A stretch of 64,000 bases of DNA from Methylobacterium marchantiae (GTDB lineage Bacteria; Pseudomonadota; Alphaproteobacteria; Rhizobiales; Beijerinckiaceae): contig NZ_BPQT01000009.1 of NCBI RefSeq assembly GCF_022179405.1, positions 1-64,000 on the forward strand, given 5' to 3'. A program made the position numbers and the translations under genes. A model generated the notes under the pieces. That model was not told the DNA's origin and ran no database searches. It saw only the letters and a program-made list of their open reading frames with translations. Each line of letters starts with the position of its first letter. The first letter of the stretch is position 1. This document shows, in pieces, positions 35,428 through 44,369 of this stretch.

Positions 35428-35853
35428 TCACACCTCCCAGCTTTCCTCCAGCTCCGGCGGGATCGGCCGCGGACGCCGGTCGCTGCCGATGGCGACGAAA
35501 GTGAAGAGGCCCTCCGTCACCTTCATCGTGCTCTCGCCCTCGCGCTCGCGGCGCCAGACCTCGACTTGGATGCGGAGGGAGGTCCGGCCGACCTTCAAAA
35601 TCCACGCATAGATGCTGACTTCGTCGCCGACGATGACCGGGCGATGGAAGGTCATGGCATCCACAGAGATCGTGGCGCATCGCCCCCGAGCGCGGCGGGC
35701 GGCGACGTTGCCGGCCGCGAGATCCATCTGGCCCATGAGCCAGCCGCCGAAGATGTCGCCGGCCGGATTGGTATCGGCCGGCATGGCGATGGTGCGGACA
35801 ACCGGCGCTCCCCTATCGGTCGGCTGCTGGGATGGCGCGGACTGGGTCGTCAT
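35428..35853 (-). CDS. Acyl-CoA thioesterase (YciA/hotdog family)
   Basis: A 141-residue single hotdog-domain protein. The signature NPAGDIFGGWLMGQMDLAAG near residue 28 contains the catalytic-region Asn-x-x-Gly-Asp, and VDAMTFHRPVIVGDEVS is typical of the YciA branch. It hydrolyses acyl-CoA thioesters, with broad chain-length range in the family, in the cytoplasm. Start at MTTQSAPSQQP; the frame continues upstream without family sequence. It is next to the quinoprotein gene on the same strand, 80 bp downstream of that gene's stop, but probably an independent function. Confidence 0.9.
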   Translation of the reverse strand: MTTQSAPSQQPTDRGAPVVRTIAMPADTNPAGDIFGGWLMGQMDLAAGNVAARRARGRCATISVDAMTFHRPVIVGDEVSIYAWILKVGRTSLRIQVEVWRREREGESTMKVTEGLFTFVAIGSDRRPRPIPPELEESWEV

Positions 35854-35933
35854 GGTCGGGAGTGCTCCGTTCACCTCACGACGCGACTTCGCAAGGGACG
35901 CGCCGTCCGCGTCATCGTTCGAGGGTGTGTCCC

Positions 35934-37727
35934 TCACTCAGGAAGCGAGAAGACCACGAGGGCGTCGCCGGTGCCGAAACCGGAGCCCTTGGTGAAGGAG
36001 GCGCCGCCGGCCGCCACGGCCACGTATTGCCGGCCGTCGAGAGAATAGGTGATCGGCGGACCGCCGATGCCGGCGCCGCACTGGAAGCGCCACAACACTT
36101 CTCCCGATGCCGCATCATGGGCGTCGAGATGGCCGTCCTCCTCGCCCGAGAAGACGAGACCGCCGGCGGTGGCGAGGGTACCGCCCGACAGCCGGCTCCC
36201 CGCCTTGACCGACCATTTGATCGCGCCCGACTTGGCGAGGTCGATGGCCGTGAGCGTGCTGAAAGAGGGCTCGCCCTTCGCCTCGCTCGTCTCCGTGAAG
36301 CGGATCGGCGGCTTGCCCGGGGCCCCCGGCACCGTCCGCACCGTGTAGGTGGTGGCGCCGTGGCGGACCTGGGCATAGGCGGTGTTCGCCGCCGGGTCGA
36401 AGGCCACCGGGTGCCAGGAGATGGCGCCGAGCGGACCGGGACTGACCACGGTCCCCGTCTCGGTGGGCGGCGCGTAGAGGTTCTTCTGCGTGATCAGCGG
36501 CGCCGACCTTCCGATGAGCGCGCCGGTCGCCCGGTCGTGGACGTAGAGCCAGCCGGTCTTGCTCGCCTCGGCGACCGCCTTCACCGGCCCTTGCGGCGTC
36601 GTGTAGTCGAGGAGGAACGGCGGGCTCGCGACGTCGTAGCCCCATTCGTCGTGCGGCACCTGCTGATGATACCAGCGCAGCTTACCCGTCCGCACGTCGA
36701 GGGCGACGAGGCTCATCGTGTAGAGATTGTCGCCCGGCCGCGAGAGGCCGAAATTCTGCGGCGCAGGATTGCCGGTGCCGACATAGATCAGGCCGAGATC
36801 GGCATCGTAGGCCGGCGTCATCCAGAGCGAGCCGCCGCCGACCTTCCACGCGTCCCTGTGCTCCGGCGCCGCCGCCTTCTCCGCCGCGATGTCGCGGTTG
36901 AGCGGCACGCCGTCGGCGGTCTTCTCGACGAAACCACCTTCCCAGCCATCCTCCTTGGTGACGTACCAGCGCCAGCGCTCTTCGCCGGTGGCGGCATCGT
37001 AGGCGGCGAGCCAGCCGCGCCTTCCGTATCCGCCCTCGATCCCGACCACCGCGCCGCCATCGAGCCCGCCCTTCTCGTCCTCAACGTGCAAGCCGTAGCC
37101 GGCACCGGCGACACCGACGATGACGAGGCCCTCGGCCACCAGCGGCGGCATCTTGAAGCCGAGCCGGCTCGACCCCTGGACCGCGCCCGCGCCGAGCTTG
37201 CCCGCCAGATCGGAGGCCGTCTCGGATTCGCCCTCCTCCGGGCGGACCGCCTCGTGGTCCCACAGGACCTTGCCGGTCTTCGCATCAAGGGCGATGACCC
37301 GCCCATCCATGGTCGCCTCGAATACCTTTCCGCCCGAGACCGCGACGCCGCGGTTGGAGGGCGGTCCGAAGATCTTCTCGGTGCGGGCCTTGTGGGTATA
37401 GGTCCAGAGCACGCGGCCAGACTTCGCGTCGAGTGCCGCCACATGGTTCTGGGTGGTGGAGAGGTACATCACGCCGTCGACCACCACCGGCTCGGCCTGG
37501 AAATAGCCGGTGATTCCGGTCTGGAAGATCCAGGCCGGCCGGAGCTTGCCGACATTGCTCCGGTCGATGGTCGCCAGGGGCGAGAAGTGCCGGTTGGTAT
37601 GGTCGCGGCCGAACATCGGCCACTCGTCGGCGCTGGCGCCGGAGGATGTCAGGAGGGTGCCGGCCAGGAGCGACATGGCGACGAGCGCCGCATCCCCGGC
37701 GCGGCCGGGGGTCTGATGAAGCGCCAT
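35934..37727 (-). CDS. PQQ-dependent dehydrogenase-like quinoprotein, atypical active site
   Basis: A 597-residue exported protein (signal peptide to about residue 34, ending GASA; mature start DEWPMFGRDHTNRHFSP). Eight-bladed propeller repeats such as VVALDVRTGKLRW and IALDAKTGKVLWDH support the methanol/alcohol dehydrogenase family. The motif HDEW-D-Y-D of the family reads HDEWGYD, so the catalytic Asp is Gly363. The metal-binding Glu in GNSGAE is replaced (VAGAGYG), the Asn in GTGNP is kept, and the vicinal Cys pair is absent (FGPPSNRGVAV). No cytochrome domain. It may be a divergent quinoprotein or pseudoenzyme. It lies downstream of the ankyrin and SDR genes. Confidence 0.82.
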   Translation of the reverse strand: MALHQTPGRAGDAALVAMSLLAGTLLTSSGASADEWPMFGRDHTNRHFSPLATIDRSNVGKLRPAWIFQTGITGYFQAEPVVVDGVMYLSTTQNHVAALDAKSGRVLWTYTHKARTEKIFGPPSNRGVAVSGGKVFEATMDGRVIALDAKTGKVLWDHEAVRPEEGESETASDLAGKLGAGAVQGSSRLGFKMPPLVAEGLVIVGVAGAGYGLHVEDEKGGLDGGAVVGIEGGYGRRGWLAAYDAATGEERWRWYVTKEDGWEGGFVEKTADGVPLNRDIAAEKAAAPEHRDAWKVGGGSLWMTPAYDADLGLIYVGTGNPAPQNFGLSRPGDNLYTMSLVALDVRTGKLRWYHQQVPHDEWGYDVASPPFLLDYTTPQGPVKAVAEASKTGWLYVHDRATGALIGRSAPLITQKNLYAPPTETGTVVSPGPLGAISWHPVAFDPAANTAYAQVRHGATTYTVRTVPGAPGKPPIRFTETSEAKGEPSFSTLTAIDLAKSGAIKWSVKAGSRLSGGTLATAGGLVFSGEEDGHLDAHDAASGEVLWRFQCGAGIGGPPITYSLDGRQYVAVAAGGASFTKGSGFGTGDALVVFSLPE

Positions 37728-37802
37728 CCTCGTTCGTCCCTCGTCTGGTTTATTCTTCTTGGAAATCCTGCAGGCGGCGTCGCTGTGCCGACGCCTCGAC
37801 AC

Positions 37803-38366
37803 TCACGCCAGACGGGTCGCCGCGTCGAGCTGTGCAGGAGTGCCGGCCGCACCCATCGACCGCGCGAGGTCGGCGGCGTTCTGGCCGTTGCCGTCGCGCC
37901 GGTCCGGGTCGGCTCCCTTTTCGAGGAGGAGTTCGACCATCTCGGTCCGGTCGAACATGGCCGCGGTCATCAGCGCCGTGCGCGTTCCGCTACCGACGCC
38001 GTCGACATTCGCTCCCTTTTCCAGGAGCAGGTGAACGACGGCCATGTCGCCCTTGAAGGCCGCTCCGGCCAGCGGAGTCTGACCGCGGTCGTTTGAGAGT
38101 TCGGGGTCGCCGCCGTGATCGAGGATGATGCGCGCCGTCTCCACCTGACCGTTATAGGCGGCGAGCATCAGCAGGCTGTCGCCCTTGTCGTTGCGGATAT
38201 TGGCCGGAAGCCCCTGGGCCAACAACTCGGCGAGTTCTTCGGAATGGCCCATCCGTGCGTATTGGAAGACCCGGCCCGCGAAGGCCAAGGTCTCGGCATC
38301 GAGTTCGGGGCGCTCGAGGCCGGGCGCGTTCTGCGTTTCGGGTTGCATCATGCCCATCCGTGTCAT
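37803..38366 (-). CDS. Ankyrin-repeat protein
   Basis: A 187-residue soluble protein with about four ankyrin repeats between residues 45 and 165, for example GDSLLMLAAYNGQVETARIIL, GQTPLAGAAFKGDMAVVHLLL and TALMTAAMFDRTEMVELLLEKG. Such repeats mediate protein binding. Its ATG overlaps the SDR stop (ATGA), so the two are translationally coupled, and the quinoprotein gene begins 75 bp later. Two later in-frame ATGs near 38357 and 38351 could also serve. No signal peptide is visible, so it is probably cytoplasmic. Confidence 0.88.
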   Translation of the reverse strand: MTRMGMMQPETQNAPGLERPELDAETLAFAGRVFQYARMGHSEELAELLAQGLPANIRNDKGDSLLMLAAYNGQVETARIILDHGGDPELSNDRGQTPLAGAAFKGDMAVVHLLLEKGANVDGVGSGTRTALMTAAMFDRTEMVELLLEKGADPDRRDGNGQNAADLARSMGAAGTPAQLDAATRLA

Positions 38367-39433
38367 GGGATCACCCGCTCGGCGCGCAGGCGGCCGAACA
38401 GGTCGAGAAAGCTGTCGTCGCTCGGCTGATAATCGAGGAAGCCGAGGCGGCGGCTGCGGGCCATGTCGGTGATCACCTCGATCGGGCGGCCGAGATCCGC
38501 ATCGGTGTGCCACGGCGACACGAGACGATCGAGATCTGCCTCGACCAGGCCGTGACGTTGCACGAGGTCCGCCCAGCGCGGGCCGTCCTCGACCATCTGC
38601 TCTTCGAGAGGTGTCGCCGTTCCGGGATAGGGCGCCGGGTCGAGACCGAACCAGTGCGCGATCCTCTCCCACATCCACGACCAGCGGAAGACATCGCCGT
38701 TGACGACGTTGAAGGCGGTGTCGGTCGCAGCCGGGTGAGTGGAAGCCCAGGCGAGGTGGCGGGCGAGCAGGCGCGCATCGGTGACGTCGGTCAGGCCGTT
38801 CCATTGTTGTGGCGAGCCCGGGAACAGGAACGGCCGGCCAGTCTCGCGGCAGAGCGAGGCATAGACCGCGAGGGTCACGCCCATGTTCATGGCATTGCCG
38901 AGCGCGTAGCCGACGATCGTGTGCGGACGGTGCACGCTCCAGCCGAACTTCTGCCTCTTGGCGGCGGCGAAGACCTCGTCCTCTTGGACGTAGTAGAAGT
39001 TCTCCACCGGCAGACGGTCCTGATCCTCGCGGAACGGCGTCTGCGGGAGCGTACCCTTCCCATAGGCCTCGAACGGGCCGAGATAATGTTTGAGGCCGGT
39101 CACCAGGGCGACGTGCCGAAGCGGCGCGGAGTCCAGGGCTGCGAGGAGGTTGCGCACCATCGCGCCGTTGACGCGGCAATTCTCGGCTTCGGTCGCCTGC
39201 CGCATCCAAGTGGTGATGAAGACGTGGGTCGGGGCGAGTTCCGACAGAGCGGCGTGCAGGGCGTCAGGGTCCGTCAGGTCCGCGCTCACCGGCGTGACGC
39301 CCGTGATCGCGACGGGGCGGCGGGCGAGGCCGTAGACGCTCCACCCCTCGCTGACGAGGTGCCGGGCGAGATTGTTGCCGACGATGCCGCTCGCACCGGC
39401 GATCAGGGCGGTGCCCTTTAGACTGTCAGACAT
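38363..39433 (-). CDS. PRISE-type atypical SDR oxidoreductase
   Basis: A 356-residue extended/atypical short-chain dehydrogenase. The NADP-binding motif is GASGIVGNNLARHLV near the N-terminus; the region AYGKGTLPQTPFREDQDRLP and NFYYVQEDEVF matches the progesterone 5-beta-reductase/iridoid synthase-like (PRISE) group, where the Tyr of the YYxxED block is catalytic. Bacterial members reduce enones; the natural substrate here is unknown. The ATG at 39433 is preceded by GGAGA. First gene of a likely SDR-ankyrin-quinoprotein transcript. Confidence 0.86.
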   Translation of the reverse strand: MSDSLKGTALIAGASGIVGNNLARHLVSEGWSVYGLARRPVAITGVTPVSADLTDPDALHAALSELAPTHVFITTWMRQATEAENCRVNGAMVRNLLAALDSAPLRHVALVTGLKHYLGPFEAYGKGTLPQTPFREDQDRLPVENFYYVQEDEVFAAAKRQKFGWSVHRPHTIVGYALGNAMNMGVTLAVYASLCRETGRPFLFPGSPQQWNGLTDVTDARLLARHLAWASTHPAATDTAFNVVNGDVFRWSWMWERIAHWFGLDPAPYPGTATPLEEQMVEDGPRWADLVQRHGLVEADLDRLVSPWHTDADLGRPIEVITDMARSRRLGFLDYQPSDDSFLDLFGRLRAERVIP

Positions 39434-39527
39434 TCGGTCTCCGATGATCGGGGTTTTCCCACCTCGGACGATCGTCCAAGGCGGGAACCCGTCTATCGGA
39501 ACGCGGGAGACCGGATGTCGATCCGCC

Positions 39528-40358
39528 TCAGGCGACGGGCGTCAGCACGCCGGTCTCGCTGATCTCGTCGGTATGCACGTCGAAGCTCGCGAGCAAAGCC
39601 GTGCTGAAACTCGTGGAGATCGCGACGTCCGTGGCGTCGCGGCCGCGCGCGATGAGGATGCGGCCGATGCGGCGCTTGTTGTTGCGCGCATCGAAGGTGA
39701 ACCACCGCCCGTCGAGATAGACTTCAAGCCAGGCCGAGAAGTCGCCCGGCGGTACCACCGGCACGCCGATATCGCCGAGATAGCCGGTGCAGTAGCGCGC
39801 CGGGATGTTCATGCAGCGGCAGAAGGCGACGGCGAGATGGGTGAAGTCGCGGCAGACGCCGATCTTCTGGGTATAGGCTTCGTAGGCGGTGCGGGTGGCG
39901 TCGGCCTGCTGGTAGTCGAACTTGATGTGCCGGTGCACGAAGTCGTGGATCGCCTGTACCCGCTTCCAACCTTCGGGCGTGGTGCCGAACAGGCCCCAGG
40001 CGATGTTCGAGAGCTTGTCGGTCTCGCAATAGCGGCTGCCGAGCAGGAACGGCAGAACATCGTCGGGCAAGTCCTGCACCGCGTGCTGCTTCGCCTCCGG
40101 CACGAGTTCGTCCAATTCCCCCGAATCCTCGATGGTGAAATCGGCCGAGACCGTGATCCGGCCGCCGGGGGCGAGAATCCGGGTGCAGACATTGCCGAAC
40201 GGGTCGAGAAAGCTGTGGGCATCCACCGGCGGGTCGATCGTCATCGTCTCGGGCGTCAGCAGGTCACCGACTCGGGAGGGATGGACATTGAGCATCAAGG
40301 TGATCGGCGTCGGGCCGAACGTGTCGTAGCCGATCGTGTAGCCGGTCCGGATTTTCAT
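39528..40358 (-). CDS. Transglutaminase-like superfamily protein
   Basis: A 276-residue protein with an N-terminal beta domain and a C-terminal transglutaminase/papain-like core. The catalytic Cys is in KIGVCRDFTHLAVAF, and DARNNKRRIGRILIARGRDA closes the domain. The usual catalytic His in the H-A-W-x-E-V block is Ser208 here (GDFSAWLEVYLDGRW), as I recall for some members of this bacterial subgroup. Substrate unknown; such proteins are often peptidases. Start at MKIRTGYTIGYDT; an ATG five codons upstream is in frame. Stands between the SDR and VOC genes, same strand. Confidence 0.85.
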   Translation of the reverse strand: MKIRTGYTIGYDTFGPTPITLMLNVHPSRVGDLLTPETMTIDPPVDAHSFLDPFGNVCTRILAPGGRITVSADFTIEDSGELDELVPEAKQHAVQDLPDDVLPFLLGSRYCETDKLSNIAWGLFGTTPEGWKRVQAIHDFVHRHIKFDYQQADATRTAYEAYTQKIGVCRDFTHLAVAFCRCMNIPARYCTGYLGDIGVPVVPPGDFSAWLEVYLDGRWFTFDARNNKRRIGRILIARGRDATDVAISTSFSTALLASFDVHTDEISETGVLTPVA

Positions 40359-40501
40359 TAAGGTCGCTCGCATCAGGCAATGGGTCAGGTGGGATCGCTA
40401 CTCGTCTCCACCCGCCGCCGACCCGCTCCCGCGGCCGTCGGCCTTGCTCGAGCGAGGGGCGTCGAGGCGGCAACGGTCTTGTGCCGTCATGCTCGCCTCA
40501 G

Positions 40502-40520
40502 CCACCCTCACCGAGGGTGG
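40502..40520. other. Perfect 8-bp hairpin in the transglutaminase/VOC gap
   Basis: CCACCCTC-ACC-GAGGGTGG forms a perfect 8-bp stem with a 3-nt loop between the VOC gene (start of stop region 40580) and the transglutaminase start (40358). No T-tract on either strand; role unclear (RNA stability element or weak terminator). Confidence 0.45.
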
Positions 40521-40579
40521 CACCGTCTGCATCAGCAGGTAGCACACCGGAGGGTTGCCGCCTAACGGTTTGCCGTCCC

Positions 40580-41080
40580 TCAGGAATGCTCCACAATCGA
40601 GCGGAGATCGGCGAGGTCGAGGCGGCGGGTGAACATGGCGATCCCGCCCTCCGCATCGCGCGGCCATTCCGCTTCCGGCCTGTCCCGGTAGAGCTCGACC
40701 CCGTTCATGTCCGGATCACGCAGGTACAACGCCTCGCTCACGCCGTGGTCGCTGGCACCGTCCAGCGGAATGCCGACCTCATCGAGCCGCCGCAGGGCAT
40801 CTGCCAGGCTCGCCCGCGTCGGGTAGAGGATCGCCAGGTGGAACAGGCCGGTGGTCCCGGGCGCCGGTGGAGGGCCACCCTCGCTCTCCCAGGTGTTGAG
40901 TCCGATATGGTGGTGATAGTCGCCGGCCGCGATGAAGGCCGCCTGGGTGCCGTATCGCGCCTTCAGCGAAAAGCCGAGCACCCCGCAATAGAAGGCCAGC
41001 GCCCGCTCGATATCGGCCACCTTGAGATGGACATGGCCGATCCGCGCTTGCGGATGGATCGGGTCTGGCTTGATCGTCAT
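40580..41080 (-). CDS. VOC-family (glyoxalase/ring-cleavage dioxygenase-like) protein
   Basis: A 166-residue protein with two beta-alpha-beta-beta-beta halves. Metal-ligand positions appear as His in [15 protein letters not shown], His in LFHLAILYP and Glu in [12 protein letters not shown], the 2-His-1-Glu set of vicinal oxygen chelate enzymes; [16 protein letters not shown] resembles the catechol 2,3-dioxygenase CatE branch. Substrate unknown. The ATG at 41080 has AGGAG upstream. It is divergent from uvrB and shares only 94 bp with it. Confidence 0.85.
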   Translation of the reverse strand: MTIKPDPIHPQARIGHVHLKVADIERALAFYCGVLGFSLKARYGTQAAFIAAGDYHHHIGLNTWESEGGPPPAPGTTGLFHLAILYPTRASLADALRRLDEVGIPLDGASDHGVSEALYLRDPDMNGVELYRDRPEAEWPRDAEGGIAMFTRRLDLADLRSIVEHS

Positions 41081-41174
41081 GACGGGTGGCACTCCTGACC
41101 ATTACGAAGAGAGGGTGGGCGAGAAGATCGGAGCTGCCCTTTCCCCTTTCGTTCCGCGGGACCATATTCCACCC

Positions 41175-43862
41175 ATGCCTCCTGCGAACAAACCCCGCGT
41201 CTCCTCGGCGAAGGCGTCGAAGCCCGAACTGAAGCCGCTCGACGAGCATCTGGCCGCCCTGCTGAGTCCGGCGCTCAATCGCAACCGGCTGCCCGTGGTC
41301 GAGAATAAGGCGCCACCGGCACCGCCGAAGAAAGCCGGGCGGCCGAAGAAGGCCGCGTCGACCCCGATGGGTTTCGGCGAGGCGCCACAGGCCGGGTTCA
41401 CCCTGGGCGATGCGGCCGATGTCGACCCGCGACTCGCCCAGGCGTTGGGGCTGCAGCCGCCGGAAGACGGCCCCGCACCGGAAGCGCTCGCGAACGAGGA
41501 CGATACCTCGCTCGCCACGGACGGCGTGTCGGCCACGGTGGATGCGCTCTCGCGCCTCCTCACCGAGGGCAACCCGCTGTTCAGGGACGGCAAGACCTGG
41601 TCGCCGCACCGGCCGGAACGGCCGAAGAAATCTGAGGGCGGTCTCGCCTTCACCCTGAAATCCGAGTTCGAGCCTGCGGGCGACCAGCCGCGCGCCATCG
41701 CCGAACTGGTGGACGGGGTGAACAAGGCCGAGCGCGACCAGGTGCTCCTGGGGGTCACCGGCTCCGGCAAGACCTTCACCATGGCCAAGATCATCGAGGC
41801 GACGCAACGCCCGGCCCTGATCCTGGCACCCAACAAGACGCTCGCGGCGCAGCTCTACGGCGAATTCAAGAGCTTCTTTCCCGACAATGCGGTGGAGTAT
41901 TTCGTCTCCTACTACGATTACTATCAGCCCGAGGCCTACGTGCCGCGCTCGGACACCTTCATCGAGAAGGAATCCTCGATCAACGAGCAGATCGACCGGA
42001 TGCGCCACTCCGCCACCCGTGCGCTGCTGGAGCGCGACGACGTCATCATCGTCGCCTCGGTCTCGTGCATCTACGGTATCGGTTCGGTGGAGACCTACAC
42101 CGCCATGTCGTTCACGGTGTCGCTCAACGAGCGCATCGAGCAACGCCAGCTCGTCGCCGACCTCGTGGCACTGCAGTACAAGCGCATCCAGTCGGATTTC
42201 GCCCGCGGCACCTTCCGGGTGCGCGGCGACGTGATCGAACTCTGGCCCGCCCACTTGGAGGATCGCGGCTGGCGAATCGGCCTGTTCGGCGACGAGATCG
42301 AATCGATCACCGAGTTCGATCCGCTCACGGGAAAGAAGATCAACGACCTCAAGTTCGTGAAGGTCTACGCCAACTCGCACTACGTCACGCCGCGCCCCAC
42401 CCTCCAGCAGGCGGTCAAGGGCATCAAGACCGAGCTGAAGCTGCGCGTCGACGAGTTGACGAAGATGGGCCGCCTGATCGAGGCCCAGCGCATCGAGCAG
42501 CGCTGCACCTTCGATATCGAGATGATCGAGGCCACCGGCGCCTGCAACGGCATCGAGAATTATTCGCGGTATCTCACTGGGAGAAAGCCCGGCGAGCCGC
42601 CGCCGACCCTGTTCGAGTACCTGCCCGACAACGCCCTCGTCTTCACCGACGAGAGCCACGTCACGGTTCCGCAGATCGGCGGCATGTACAAGGGCGACTT
42701 CCGCCGCAAGGCGACGTTGGCCGAATACGGTTTCCGACTTCCCTCCTGCCTCGACAACCGCCCGCTCCGGTTCGAGGAATGGGACGCCATGCGGCCGCAA
42801 TCGGTCCATGTCTCGGCGACCCCGGCCAAGTGGGAGATGGAGCAGACCGGCGGCGTCTTCGCCGAACAGGTCATCCGCCCCACCGGCCTCGTCGACCCGG
42901 TGATCGAGATCCGCCCCGCCCGCAGCCAGGTGGACGACCTCCTCGGCGAGGTCCGCGAAGTGGCGCAGGCCGGCTACCGGACCCTGGTGACGACGCTCAC
43001 CAAGCGCATGGCCGAGGACCTCACCGAGTACCTTCACGAGAATTCCGTCCGCGTCCGCTACATGCACTCCGACATCGACACCCTGGAACGCATCGAGATC
43101 ATCCGCGACCTGCGCCTGGGCGCCTTCGACGTGCTGATCGGCATCAACCTGCTGCGCGAGGGCCTCGACATCCCGGAATGCGCCCTGGTCGCCATCCTCG
43201 ATGCCGACAAGGAGGGCTTCCTGCGCTCCGAGACCTCGCTGATCCAGACCATCGGCCGCGCCGCCCGTAACGCGGACGCTCGCTGCATCCTCTATGCCGA
43301 CAACATCACCGGCTCGATGGAGCGGGCGATGGCGGAGACCGAGCGGCGTCGTACGAAGCAGCTCGCCTACAACGAGGAGCACGGCATCACGCCCCAGAGC
43401 GTGAAGCGCGGCATTTCCGACATCCTCAGCAGCGTGTTCGAGGGCGACCACGTCCAGATCGATACGGGCCTGGCCAAGGACGCGGTCACCATCGGACACA
43501 ATTTCAAGGCCGTCCTGGCCGACCTCGAGAAGCGCATGCGCACCGCCGCGGCCGACCTCGATTTCGAGGAGGCGGCCCGTATGCGCGACGAGATCAAGCG
43601 TCTGCAGGCGACCGAACTCCTGCTCTCCGACGACCCGATGGCGCGTCAGGGCGATGTCGAACGCGACGCCGGCAAGTACGGCGCCAAGCGCAGCCGCATC
43701 TCGAAGCCGAGCCTCGACAATATGGGGCCGGGCACCGACCGCGAGCTTCCCGTGGGCGGTGAGGCGCCGCTCTGGGCGGAGCGGCCCAAAGCCCGCTCGA
43801 CGCAAGGGCTCGGCGGGCAGAAGCCGAAGTACAAGGGCGGTGGCGGGCGCAAGCGTGGCTGA
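41175..43862 (+). CDS. uvrB: Excinuclease ABC subunit UvrB
   Basis: An 895-residue DNA-damage recognition helicase of nucleotide excision repair. Walker A is GVTGSGKT near residue 191; the beta-hairpin region [21 protein letters not shown] box, [18 protein letters not shown] and C-terminal UVR motif ([18 protein letters not shown]) are intact. It is about 220 residues longer than E. coli UvrB: an N-terminal ~155-residue Ala/Pro/Lys-rich extension precedes the core, and a basic Gly-rich tail ends [11 protein letters not shown]. The start MPPANKPRV is the first ATG after the divergent VOC gene; an internal start is possible but the extension is open and typical of some alphaproteobacteria. Confidence 0.95.
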   Translation: MPPANKPRVSSAKASKPELKPLDEHLAALLSPALNRNRLPVVENKAPPAPPKKAGRPKKAASTPMGFGEAPQAGFTLGDAADVDPRLAQALGLQPPEDGPAPEALANEDDTSLATDGVSATVDALSRLLTEGNPLFRDGKTWSPHRPERPKKSEGGLAFTLKSEFEPAGDQPRAIAELVDGVNKAERDQVLLGVTGSGKTFTMAKIIEATQRPALILAPNKTLAAQLYGEFKSFFPDNAVEYFVSYYDYYQPEAYVPRSDTFIEKESSINEQIDRMRHSATRALLERDDVIIVASVSCIYGIGSVETYTAMSFTVSLNERIEQRQLVADLVALQYKRIQSDFARGTFRVRGDVIELWPAHLEDRGWRIGLFGDEIESITEFDPLTGKKINDLKFVKVYANSHYVTPRPTLQQAVKGIKTELKLRVDELTKMGRLIEAQRIEQRCTFDIEMIEATGACNGIENYSRYLTGRKPGEPPPTLFEYLPDNALVFTDESHVTVPQIGGMYKGDFRRKATLAEYGFRLPSCLDNRPLRFEEWDAMRPQSVHVSATPAKWEMEQTGGVFAEQVIRPTGLVDPVIEIRPARSQVDDLLGEVREVAQAGYRTLVTTLTKRMAEDLTEYLHENSVRVRYMHSDIDTLERIEIIRDLRLGAFDVLIGINLLREGLDIPECALVAILDADKEGFLRSETSLIQTIGRAARNADARCILYADNITGSMERAMAETERRRTKQLAYNEEHGITPQSVKRGISDILSSVFEGDHVQIDTGLAKDAVTIGHNFKAVLADLEKRMRTAAADLDFEEAARMRDEIKRLQATELLLSDDPMARQGDVERDAGKYGAKRSRISKPSLDNMGPGTDRELPVGGEAPLWAERPKARSTQGLGGQKPKYKGGGGRKRG

Positions 43863-43967
43863 AACCGACGCCCGATCCGGAACCCGCGGGCAGGCTCGGG
43901 CTTGGTCAGGCACGCGACGGCGACCATGATCGGTCGCCCAGGCCCCTCGAACCGACGGAGCACCCTC

Positions 43968-44273
43968 ATGCGCAAGGACCCCGCGATCCGAACCGGATCT
44001 ATCCTGGCCTTCGGCATGCTCGTGGCGCAAGCGATACCGGCCCACGCCATCTCCGACCGGCGCGACCAGCCCACCGCCGCCGACGTCCCCTCGGAGACTC
44101 GATCCGGCGAGGCGGCAGGCTCGCGACCGATCGGGGAGGTGAAGCCCCCGAGCGCCATACGTCCGTCGACCGCGGTAACCGCGGACGACGGCGCCGGCAA
44201 GAAGAGCCGGACCAATCCCCTCGACCATCTGCCGGAGCGCGACCGCGCCGGAACGGGCGGGCGAAAAGAGTAG
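43968..44273 (+). CDS. Small exported hydrophilic protein, unknown function
   Basis: A 101-residue protein with a Sec signal peptide (RTGSILAFGMLVAQAIPAHA) and a polar, Pro/Asp/Arg-rich mature part without cysteines or recognisable domains (ends TNPLDHLPERDRAGTGGRKE). GACGGAG precedes the ATG at 43968. It sits between uvrB and the YidB-like gene. No function can be assigned; it looks like a lineage-specific periplasmic protein. Confidence 0.6.
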   Translation: MRKDPAIRTGSILAFGMLVAQAIPAHAISDRRDQPTAADVPSETRSGEAAGSRPIGEVKPPSAIRPSTAVTADDGAGKKSRTNPLDHLPERDRAGTGGRKE

Positions 44274-44369
44274 AGCTTCATTCTGCATTGACCCCGCGGA
44301 ACCTCGCATCCGCATCTCTGGGCGATGAGCGAGCGCGCCACCCGGCACGCCGGTCAAGGAGGAATAGTC

